64,000 nucleotides of DNA from Cupriavidus sp. 2SB. Lineage in GTDB: Bacteria > Pseudomonadota > Gammaproteobacteria > Burkholderiales > Burkholderiaceae. The first letter of the stretch is position 1; each line of letters starts with the position of its first letter. Shown here piece by piece: positions 53,202 through 60,924 of this stretch. The DNA is taken from NCBI RefSeq assembly GCF_005503625.1, contig NZ_SCMX01000022.1, positions 28,864 to 92,863 of the forward strand, given 5' to 3'. Below the pieces are notes generated by a model, which was not told the DNA's origin, did no database searches, and saw nothing but the letters and a program-made list of their open reading frames with translations. The translations under genes and the position numbers were made by a program.

Positions 53202-54323
53202 ATGAAACAGTGCATTCACCTGGAACCAATCAGAGCGCGGGAACAGCATGGCGATGGCGTCCGTGCGCCTGAAAAACGAGCCGCCGCAGGGCGCATTGCC
53301 GGGCTTTCAGCAGTCGCTGCAGCAGCCATCGCCATGGCGGGGCCGGCAAGCGCCACGGCAAGCAGCGCTGACTATGCAAAGACGCGCTACCCGATCGTCC
53401 TGGTTCATGGCGTGACGGCCGCGGCAAAGATAGCCGGCGTCATCGACTATTGGTACGGTATTCCCAAAGTGTTGCGTGCCAACGGCGCCACGGTATACGT
53501 GGCCACGGTGCCCTCGTTCAATAGCGATGAAGAGCGCGCGTTGGCATTGCAGTCGTACGTACGCGCGGTGAAGCTGGAGACCGGCGCTGACAAGGTCAAT
53601 CTCATCGGCCATAGCCAGGGCGGCACAACGGTGCGTGTGGCAGCGGCCATGTCACCGCAGGATATTGCGTCGGTAACCACCATTGGCAGCCCAAATCGCG
53701 GCAGCGAATTCTTCGATGTCATCGATAGCCTGATCAGCGGTGTCGGCAGCGTTCCGGTGGCGGGACCGGTGCTGGTCGGCATAGTTCAGGGTGTGGCCAA
53801 TGCCTTGGGCTGGATGAATGGCGTCGTCAACGGACAAATGTGGGATCAGAACAGCCCAGCCGCTTTGCAGGTCCTGACCACGCAAGGGGCCGCCGCGCAG
53901 AACGTGCGCCTGGACGCCACACTGGCGCCCGGTTCCAGATCCGCATTGGGGCCTGACTGCAATACGCCGGGGGCCGCGGTGGAGCAGAGGCAGGCGCGCG
54001 ATGCAACCGGGAAACTCGTCACCCACACCCAGGCTGCCTATTCCTGGACAGGGCACGGCGGCCCGGTCAACGTGTTCCGTTCCAATCTGTTCGACTTGTC
54101 CACACTGCCGCTGTCCGCGTTCGCAGACATCATGACCCTGAAGGGATCAGGCCCCAACGACGGGATGGTTTCAGTGTGTAGCAGCAAGTGGGGTCGCGAA
54201 CTCGGCTCCTACTACTGGAACCACCTTGACCAGATCAATCAATTGTTCGGCATGTACCAGGATGCGGACCCGCGCACGGTGATCCTGAACCACGCCAACC
54301 GCTTGCGTAATGACCGGCTCTGA
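53202..54323 (+). CDS. Secreted triacylglycerol lipase (family I, foldase-dependent)
   Basis: An extracellular lipase of 373 residues, like Burkholderia/Pseudomonas LipA. After a long N-region and a hydrophobic core (LSAVAAAAIAMAGPASA) the mature enzyme begins near SADYAKTRYPIVLVHG. The catalytic triad can be read as S138 (IGHSQGG), D320 (GPNDGM) and H341 (NHLDQINQ). Cysteines C253 and C326 are placed for the known disulfide. The ATG at 53202 is preferred; a GTG lies 12 bases upstream. The foldase gene overlaps its 3' end by 14 bases. Confidence 0.92.
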   Translation: MKQCIHLEPIRAREQHGDGVRAPEKRAAAGRIAGLSAVAAAAIAMAGPASATASSADYAKTRYPIVLVHGVTAAAKIAGVIDYWYGIPKVLRANGATVYVATVPSFNSDEERALALQSYVRAVKLETGADKVNLIGHSQGGTTVRVAAAMSPQDIASVTTIGSPNRGSEFFDVIDSLISGVGSVPVAGPVLVGIVQGVANALGWMNGVVNGQMWDQNSPAALQVLTTQGAAAQNVRLDATLAPGSRSALGPDCNTPGAAVEQRQARDATGKLVTHTQAAYSWTGHGGPVNVFRSNLFDLSTLPLSAFADIMTLKGSGPNDGMVSVCSSKWGRELGSYYWNHLDQINQLFGMYQDADPRTVILNHANRLRNDRL

Positions 54324-55368
54324 ATCCCGGTCAGGGGTTGCCCTGGTACTGTTGGTGGCTGGGCTTGCTGGCGCGGCAGTGTACTGGGCGACCTTACCTG
54401 CCGAGCCGGCCACGCGTTCACCGCTCGCGCGATCCTCGATGGACGCGGTATCTGACATTTCCGTGCCGCTGGCGGATACCGCGCGCATGCCTGCTATCGG
54501 CGCAATGCCCTCGCTGGCGGGTGTCGATATCCCGCCCGGTCCGGAATCGGATGCGCGAGGCAACCTGCGTCTGACGCGAGCCCTACGGACTTACTTCGAT
54601 TTCTTTCTAAGTGCCCGCCATGCCTCGGGCGACACGCAGGCATTGGATCGGTTGGTCTACGACGATATTCGCAAGCACGTGCCGCAGCCGGCTGCCGGGC
54701 AGGCCATGCAACTGTGGCAGCGCTATCTCGCCTATCTTGCCGAGATGCAGCGGATACCCGCGAACCAATCTGTCGTCGACGGGACCGGCGCACCGGACGC
54801 AGCACAGATACAGCGCCTGCGCGCCCACATTGCGGACCGCAGCGCAGTGCAGTGGCGACACCTGCCTGATGTGGCGTCGATCTGGTTTGGCGACGAGCAG
54901 ACCTATGACGACGCCATGCTCGCCCGCCTGGAGGTTGCGATACAGTCCGGACTCGACGATGCCGAACGGGAGCGCCGCCTTGCGGCACTGGATGCCGCGC
55001 TGCCCGAGCCACTCCGTGCCGCGCGTGAAATGAACGCCAGGCCGCAGGCGATCACCGAAACCATTGCCAGCATGAAGGCTTCCGGACATGGCGCACAAGA
55101 GATTGGCGCAGCGCTGGCACAGGCATTCAGTCCGGAAGTGGCGCAGCGCTATCAACTGCAGGCACAGGCCGACCACGCCTGGCAGCAGCGCTATGACGAG
55201 TATGCGACCCGACGCACGCATATCGAAACGGTCGCTGGTCTATCTGACCAAGACCGCGCGCAACAGCTTGCCACGCTGCGACAGCAAGCTTTCTCCTTAC
55301 CCAGCGAAGCCTTGCAAGCGGAAGTCATGGACAAGGCAGCGGCAGCAAAGCGGGCGGAGGGGCCATAG
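54310..55368 (+). CDS. Lipase-specific foldase (lipase chaperone)
   Basis: A 352-residue inner-membrane-anchored steric chaperone that folds the lipase in the periplasm before type II secretion. It has one N-terminal membrane helix (VALVLLVAGLAGAAVYWATL), an Ala/Pro-rich linker and a helical domain. The family signature is visible in LRLTRALRTYFDFFLSARHASGD (the RxxFDY-type motif with F for Y). The long C-terminal part is Gln/Ala/Arg-rich helix, as in other foldases. The overlap with the lipase gene guarantees joint expression. Confidence 0.9.
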   Translation: MTGSESRSGVALVLLVAGLAGAAVYWATLPAEPATRSPLARSSMDAVSDISVPLADTARMPAIGAMPSLAGVDIPPGPESDARGNLRLTRALRTYFDFFLSARHASGDTQALDRLVYDDIRKHVPQPAAGQAMQLWQRYLAYLAEMQRIPANQSVVDGTGAPDAAQIQRLRAHIADRSAVQWRHLPDVASIWFGDEQTYDDAMLARLEVAIQSGLDDAERERRLAALDAALPEPLRAAREMNARPQAITETIASMKASGHGAQEIGAALAQAFSPEVAQRYQLQAQADHAWQQRYDEYATRRTHIETVAGLSDQDRAQQLATLRQQAFSLPSEALQAEVMDKAAAAKRAEGP

Positions 55369-55640
55369 CGGGTGCTGCGGCCTGTCTTCTGACGGTTATC
55401 GTGTCATCAGCCGATCCGTCACTTTCCCAATCCCGAGAGATTCGCGATTCTCATTGCATACGTCACGCGCCCTCCCGCCATGGGCGCTGACGTGCTTTCC
55501 CGAAAAAGCTGCCACGAGCGGGAACTTCTGCTCGGTCGCGTCGGCGTATCTTGCGCGCAGATTGTCGCTCACCCATGACATCCAACACGGGGCCGGCGAT
55601 ACGCACAACGATTCAAGCCTACCTACCGGAGTTGCCCGTC

Positions 55641-57161
55641 ATGACTGGTACTGCGCGCGAGCACGCGAGGCCGTTGCCTCTTTATCCATCCTCCATCGCC
55701 AGGCGCTGCGCCAGCGTCGCCGCGCTGGCAGTCGTTGTCTCCTTGACCGGCTGCGTCAACTACGGCGGCATCCACAGTGACAGCCAGATCGCCACGCCGG
55801 GCCAATACGCCACGGCTGACAGCCTGCCAGCGCAGGGTGGCCAGTGGCCGTCGTCGGCATGGACCGATCAGTTCGGTGATCCGCAACTCACGCAGCTCGT
55901 GGAGGAAGCGATCCGGGGCAATCCCACCGTAGCGGAAGCCAAGGCCCGGCTCGACAAGGCGAGTTCGTACGTGGACGCATCGCGTGCCTCGCTCTTCCCG
56001 CAGGCGGGGGCGAGTGCATCGGCCACGCGCCTGCGGCTCTCGGAGAACCTGGCGCCGCCGCCCTTCGGTGGCAACTGGTACAGCGATTTCAGCACCCTTG
56101 CCAGCGCGTCGTGGGATCTGGATCTGTGGGGCAAGAACCGCGCACGCGTGGCGCGCGCTGTGTCCCAGCAGAAGGCCGCCGATGCCGATCTGCAGCAGGC
56201 CCGCGTGACGCTGGCCACATCGGTGGCCCGCACCTACAACCGCCTGGCGCAACTGTATGCCTTGCGCGACATCGCCCGCAAGGAAGTGGCCGACCGCACG
56301 GCTATCGGCGCCATTGCCGATGACCGTGCCGCCGCCGGGCTCGACACGAACGTCGAGACACAAACGGCCCGCAGCAACGTGGCAACCAGCCAGGCGAGCG
56401 TGAGCCAGTACGACGGCGAGATCGAAGTGGTGCGCTACCAGATGGGTGCGCTGCTCGGTGAAGGGCCGGATCGTGGGCTGAAGATCGCGCAACCCACGCT
56501 CGGTGTCGGTGCGCCGGTCACGTTGCCCGATGCACTGCCTGCCGACCTGATCGCACGGCGTCCCGACATCGTCGCGGCACGCTGGCAGGTGGAAGCGGCG
56601 TTGCAGGACGTGAAGGAAGCCAAGGCCGAGTTCTATCCCGATGTGAACCTTTCCGCGAGCCTCGGGCTCGATGCGCTGGGATGGGGCCGCCTGCTGAAGG
56701 CGTCGAGCCGACAGATCAGCGTGGGGCCGGCAATCCATTTACCGATATTTGATGCCGGCGCACTGCGCGCGCAATTGAAGGGCCGCTATGCGGACTTCGA
56801 TGCGGACGTGGCGAACTATGACCGGACGCTCGTCAATGCCTTGTCCGAAGTGGCTACGCAGGTATCGGCCATCCGCGCTACCGATCGGCAATTGACCGAT
56901 GCCCGCACGGCGCAGGACGCGGCAACACGCGCCTACACGCTGGCGGTGGGCAACTACAAGGCGGGACTCTCGCCGCAACTGCAAGTGCTGCAGGCCGACC
57001 AGATCCGACTCGCCGCCGTGCAGTCCGTGACCAATCTGGCGATGCAGCGCCGCGACCAGCAAATGGCGTTGATCCGCGCGCTCGGCGGCGGATTCGACGC
57101 GCAAGCGGCCGGGCTGGCCATGCCCGACCAAGCCGCTCATCCCAGTCAAGAAGGAGCCTGA
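55641..57161 (+). CDS. NodT-family outer-membrane efflux lipoprotein
   Basis: The outer-membrane channel of a tripartite MFS efflux system, 506 residues. The signal ends in a lipobox with VSLTGC, so the mature protein is acylated at Cys. OEP features follow: WTDQFGDPQLTQLVEEAIRGNPTVAEAKARL, ASWDLDLWGKNRARVARAV and LPADLIARRPDIVAARWQVE. The ATG at 55641 is chosen because GGAG lies 8 bases upstream; earlier in-frame starts lack one. It begins the operon with the EmrA- and EmrB-like genes. Confidence 0.9.
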   Translation: MTGTAREHARPLPLYPSSIARRCASVAALAVVVSLTGCVNYGGIHSDSQIATPGQYATADSLPAQGGQWPSSAWTDQFGDPQLTQLVEEAIRGNPTVAEAKARLDKASSYVDASRASLFPQAGASASATRLRLSENLAPPPFGGNWYSDFSTLASASWDLDLWGKNRARVARAVSQQKAADADLQQARVTLATSVARTYNRLAQLYALRDIARKEVADRTAIGAIADDRAAAGLDTNVETQTARSNVATSQASVSQYDGEIEVVRYQMGALLGEGPDRGLKIAQPTLGVGAPVTLPDALPADLIARRPDIVAARWQVEAALQDVKEAKAEFYPDVNLSASLGLDALGWGRLLKASSRQISVGPAIHLPIFDAGALRAQLKGRYADFDADVANYDRTLVNALSEVATQVSAIRATDRQLTDARTAQDAATRAYTLAVGNYKAGLSPQLQVLQADQIRLAAVQSVTNLAMQRRDQQMALIRALGGGFDAQAAGLAMPDQAAHPSQEGA

Positions 57162-57163
57162 AC

Positions 57164-58408
57164 ATGAACGCCGCCACACAACAGCCCGATACCGCACAGC
57201 CCGCCGCAGTGCCCACGACAAATCACGGCCTCCGCCGTCGCCTGATGGCGCTCCTCGCACTCGCCGTGCTCGGCGCTGGCGCGGGGTCGGCCGCCTACTA
57301 TCTGCTCGTTGCGCGCTACCACGAGAGTACCGACGACGCCTACGTGAACGGAAACGTCGTGCAGATTACCCCGCAGGTGACCGGGACTGTCATCGCCGTA
57401 CGCGCCGACGACACGCAGACGGTGCAGGAAGGCCAGCCACTCGTCGAACTCGATGGCGCCGATGCGCGCGTGGCGCTGCAACGCGCGGAGGCCAAGCTCG
57501 CGCAGACCGTGCGTCAGGTCAAGGGCCTCTTCGTCGACGATGCGCAATACGCCGCACAGGTGGCGGTACGCGAGTCGGATCTGGCACGCGCACAAGACGA
57601 TTTGAAGCGCCGGCTGTCCGTATCGCAAAGCGGTTCGGTTTCGCAGGAGGACGTCTCGCACGCGCGCGACGCGGTCAGGACGGCACAGGCCGCGCTCGAT
57701 GCCGCGCGGCAGCAACTCGCGGCGAATCGCGCGCTCACGATCAATACGACCATCGCCACCCATCCGGATGTCCAGGCCGCCGCCGCGCAGGTGCGCGACG
57801 CCTATCTCGCCAATGCCCGGAACATCCTGCCGGCGCCGGTCATGGGCTATGTGGCCGAGCGTTCGGCACAGGTGGGCCAGCGCGTATCGCCCGGTACGCC
57901 GCTCATGGCCGTGGTGCCCTTGCAGGACGTGTGGGTCGATGCAAATTTCAAGGAGGTGGAACTGGCGCATCTGCGCGTGGGCCAGCCGGTCTCGCTGACG
58001 TCCGACGCCTATGGTTCGTCGGTGGTGTATCACGGCCGGGTCGTTGGCTTCTCCGCTGGCACGGGGTCCGCGTTCTCGCTGCTGCCAGCGCAGAACGCCA
58101 CGGGCAACTGGATCAAGGTCGTGCAGCGGGTGCCCGTACGCGTCGCGCTGGACCCGCGTGAACTGCAGCAGCATCCGCTGCGCATCGGGTTGTCGATGCA
58201 GGCTGACGTGGATGTGCGCGACCAGAGTGGTGGGGCGCTCGCCCACGCGGCGCCGGCCACCTACGAGACCAACGTGTTCGCCAAGTACGGCAGCGACGCC
58301 GATGCGGAGATCGCGCGCATCGTCTCCGACAACGCCGGCCTCGGGACATCGCAGGCCGCCGCAGGCCATCCCCGGAATGCGCCGGCCAGCAAGGCAAGCG
58401 CCACATAA
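57164..58408 (+). CDS. EmrA-like membrane-fusion protein
   Basis: A 414-residue periplasmic adaptor of the EmrA type. One membrane helix (LMALLALAVLGAGAGSAAYYL) is followed by the family mark STDDAYVNGNVVQITPQVTGTV, a coiled-coil hairpin (about residues 100-195), and the barrel blocks GYVAERSAQVGQRVSPGTPL and VWVDANFKEVELAHLRVGQPV. It starts two bases after the channel gene, with AAGGAG before the ATG. It joins the MFS pump to the outer-membrane channel. Confidence 0.92.
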   Translation: MNAATQQPDTAQPAAVPTTNHGLRRRLMALLALAVLGAGAGSAAYYLLVARYHESTDDAYVNGNVVQITPQVTGTVIAVRADDTQTVQEGQPLVELDGADARVALQRAEAKLAQTVRQVKGLFVDDAQYAAQVAVRESDLARAQDDLKRRLSVSQSGSVSQEDVSHARDAVRTAQAALDAARQQLAANRALTINTTIATHPDVQAAAAQVRDAYLANARNILPAPVMGYVAERSAQVGQRVSPGTPLMAVVPLQDVWVDANFKEVELAHLRVGQPVSLTSDAYGSSVVYHGRVVGFSAGTGSAFSLLPAQNATGNWIKVVQRVPVRVALDPRELQQHPLRIGLSMQADVDVRDQSGGALAHAAPATYETNVFAKYGSDADAEIARIVSDNAGLGTSQAAAGHPRNAPASKASAT

Positions 58409-58459
58409 TCCGTCGTGCTGCCGCGCGCCCCTTGAGATTGAAGTTCATCAGGCTCCGTC

Positions 58460-60013
58460 ATGTCCCAGATCCAGGCTCCACCTCCGCCCATGCAAGGCGG
58501 CCAGCTCGTCCTGGCCACCATCGCGGTGGCACTTGCCACGTTCATGAACGTGCTCGACACCTCGATTGCGAACGTTGCGATTCCCACGATATCCGGCAAC
58601 CTGGGCGTATCGGTCGATCAGGGCACGTGGGTGATCACCGTGTTCGCGGCGGCCAACGCCGTGTCGATTCCCTTGACCGGCTGGCTGACGCAACGATTTG
58701 GAGACATCCGCCTGTTCGTGGGGTCGATCCTGCTGTTCACGCTGGCGTCGTGGCTCTGCGGCATCGCGCCCACGTTGCCCATCCTGCTGGTGGCGCGGGT
58801 GCTGCAAGGCGCAGTGGCCGGGCCGCTGATTCCGATGTCGCAAGCCATCCTGCTGGGCTCGTATCCGAAGCAGAAGTCCGCCACGGCACTGGCCCTGTGG
58901 GGCATGACCGCAACGGTCGGACCCATTGCAGGCCCACTCCTCGGCGGCTGGATCACGGATAGCTATAGCTGGTCGTGGATCTTCTACATCAACATTCCCG
59001 TCGGCATCTTTGCCGCCTCGGTGACGTGGATGCTGTATCGCAAGCGGCAGGGTCCGACACGCAAGACGCCCATCGACGTCGTGGGCCTAGGCCTGCTTGT
59101 CGCCTGGGTGGGCTCGCTGCAGGTCATGCTCGACAAGGGCAAGGACCTCGACTGGTTCAACTCTCCCGTCATCGTGGTGCTGGGGATCGTCGCCGTCATC
59201 AGCTTCCTGCTCTTCCTGATATGGGAATTGACCGATGCCAACCCCATCGTCGATCTTCGGCTGTTCACCCAGCGCAATTTCCTGGGAGGTACGGTGGCGA
59301 TTTCCATTGCCTACGCCGTGTTCTTCGGCAACCTCGTACTGTTGCCGCAATGGATGCAAGAGTACCTGGGCTATCGCTCTGTCGACGCCGGCCTGGTCAC
59401 CGCGCCGCTAGGGATCTTTGCGCTGCTGGTCTCGCCGATCGTGGGACGGGTGCTGACGCCGAGCAACGCGCGTACCGTGGCGACGCTGTCTTTCATCGGC
59501 TTTGCGGGCGTGTTCTACATGCGGACGCACTATGTGACGCAGATCGATACGTGGCATCTGGTGCTGCCGACGCTGCTGCAGGGCATTCCGATGGCGCTGT
59601 TCTTCGTGCCGCTCACATCGATCATCCTGTCAGGGCAACGTCCCGAGAAAATCGCCGATGCGGCGGGACTTTCCAACTTCGCGCGCGTGTTCTGCGGGGC
59701 AGTGGGCACCTCCATCGCCGGCAATGCGTGGAACGACCGCACGGTTCTGCATCACGTGCGGCTCACCGAACAGGCGAGTATCGGCAATCCGATCTTCACC
59801 CATCAGATCGATGCTGTGCGGTCGCTGCTACACCTGAATCCCGCGTCGGCCCACGCGCTGTTCGATGCCACCGTGATATCGCAGGCCGCAATGATGGGCC
59901 TCAACGACATCTTCTACATATCGGCCGTGCTCTACCTCGTCATGATCCCGCTGATCTGGATCACCCGTCCCGTCAAGGGCGACGGCAAGGGGCCGGCGAT
60001 CGTGGCGCACTGA
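58460..60013 (+). CDS. EmrB/QacA-type DHA2 drug efflux pump
   Basis: A 517-residue, 14-span proton/drug antiporter. Motif D1 is seen in LATFMNVLDTSIANVAIPTI, motif A in GWLTQRFGDIRLFVGSIL and motif C in ALWGMTATVGPIAGPLLGGWI, with WSWIFYINIPVGI after it. Together with the preceding NodT and EmrA genes it forms a tripartite system that expels hydrophobic toxicants across both membranes. No regulator gene is adjacent, so control and substrate are unknown. Confidence 0.93.
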   Translation: MSQIQAPPPPMQGGQLVLATIAVALATFMNVLDTSIANVAIPTISGNLGVSVDQGTWVITVFAAANAVSIPLTGWLTQRFGDIRLFVGSILLFTLASWLCGIAPTLPILLVARVLQGAVAGPLIPMSQAILLGSYPKQKSATALALWGMTATVGPIAGPLLGGWITDSYSWSWIFYINIPVGIFAASVTWMLYRKRQGPTRKTPIDVVGLGLLVAWVGSLQVMLDKGKDLDWFNSPVIVVLGIVAVISFLLFLIWELTDANPIVDLRLFTQRNFLGGTVAISIAYAVFFGNLVLLPQWMQEYLGYRSVDAGLVTAPLGIFALLVSPIVGRVLTPSNARTVATLSFIGFAGVFYMRTHYVTQIDTWHLVLPTLLQGIPMALFFVPLTSIILSGQRPEKIADAAGLSNFARVFCGAVGTSIAGNAWNDRTVLHHVRLTEQASIGNPIFTHQIDAVRSLLHLNPASAHALFDATVISQAAMMGLNDIFYISAVLYLVMIPLIWITRPVKGDGKGPAIVAH

Positions 60014-60024
60014 GGGTTAAGCCA

Positions 60025-60756
60025 CTAAGCCAGCGGCGCGACGGTCGCGCCCTGGATGCCGTGGTCGCGCAGGGCATCCGTGACGCGTCCCGCCCCCTTC
60101 ATGTCTTCCACGAAGCGGGCCAGGAATGCGGCCGCCTTGTCACCGCGCGTTTTTTGCACGCCCATGGCTTGCTGGATAACCATGAAGCGTTCGCCAAGCA
60201 GTCGCAGACCGGTCATGCCTGCGATGTCGGCTTCAAGCTGTTGCTTCACACCAGCCGCCACGTCGTACTGGCCCGCAAGAAACGTCTTCACCACCGTCTG
60301 CGAGGACGGCGCATGGACGATTTCGGCGTGCTTCAGTTCGCGCGTCAGGAACAGGTCGTAGGCGCTGCCCTTGCCGACCACCACGCGCGTGCCTGCGCGG
60401 TCCACATCGGCATTGCCTTGTACCGGCGAGTCCTGGCGAACAAGGTAGTAGCCTTCGATCAGCACGTATGGCGCGGTGAATGCGATGCTCGCGCCGCGCT
60501 TGGGATCGATGGCGAAAAAGCCGACGTCAGCGTCTTCGGCCGCGACGATCTCCACCGACTTGCCTGCGGTCTCCACAACCACCAGTTCGAGCGGTACGCC
60601 GAGCCGCGCGGCAAGCGCCGTGGCCAGATCCACGGATACGCCACCCGCCGATCCATTCGGCGTGCGGTGGGCGAGGATGGGGTTGCCAAGGTTGATGGAG
60701 GCGCGCAGCTTGCCCGTGGGCGCGAAGGCCTGGACGATGTCTTGGTCGATGGTCAT
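60025..60756 (-). CDS. Extracellular solute-binding protein family 3, no signal peptide
   Basis: A 243-residue protein of the amino-acid-type periplasmic binding fold (SBP_bac_3). The two lobes are visible in GKLRASINLGNPILAHRTPNG...VSVDLATALAARLGVPLELV, then DVGFFAIDPKRGASIAFTAPYV and GTRVVVGKGSAYDLFL. There is no signal peptide or lipobox: the fold begins about 12 residues from the ATG. No permease or ATPase gene is nearby. It may be a cytoplasmic ligand-binding or enzyme-like member, or a gene with a mis-set start. Confidence 0.75.
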   Translation of the reverse strand: MTIDQDIVQAFAPTGKLRASINLGNPILAHRTPNGSAGGVSVDLATALAARLGVPLELVVVETAGKSVEIVAAEDADVGFFAIDPKRGASIAFTAPYVLIEGYYLVRQDSPVQGNADVDRAGTRVVVGKGSAYDLFLTRELKHAEIVHAPSSQTVVKTFLAGQYDVAAGVKQQLEADIAGMTGLRLLGERFMVIQQAMGVQKTRGDKAAAFLARFVEDMKGAGRVTDALRDHGIQGATVAPLA

Positions 60757-60856
60757 GGTCGGTGGCGGTTCAATCGGGTTTTTCGGATATTCCGACGCTC
60801 AGGATAGCCTGAGCGGCCGAAGGAAAGGAAATGGGATGCCGGCCAGCGGCCTGAAC

Positions 60857-60892
60857 AAAAAAAATGCCACGTCGCGAAGGACGTGGCTTTTT
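60857..60892 (-). terminator. Rho-independent terminator of the autotransporter gene
   Basis: Stem GCCACGTC / GACGTGGC (8 bp, six-base loop). On the minus strand it ends in a run of eight T, the classical form. The opposite side also has five T, so it may act in both directions. It lies about 35 bases after the autotransporter stop. Confidence 0.85.
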
Positions 60893-60924
60893 CATCTACA
60901 CGGGGATCGACAGAAGCCGTAGGC

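Noticed and set aside
55396..55608. 70-codon minus-strand frame between the lipase foldase and efflux operons
   Set aside because: No motif or ribosome site. The stretch near 55435-55455 looks weakly palindromic (GAGATTCGCGATTCTC) but has mismatches and cannot be assigned to a regulator.
55369..55640. Search for a MarR or TetR gene or operator controlling the EmrAB-type operon
   Set aside because: No regulator gene and no clean operator were found in the upstream gap.
58975..60807. 610-codon frame overlapping emrB and the solute-binding protein
   Set aside because: It is a shifted frame of emrB that then runs antisense through the next gene; no family pattern and it crosses a convergent gene border.
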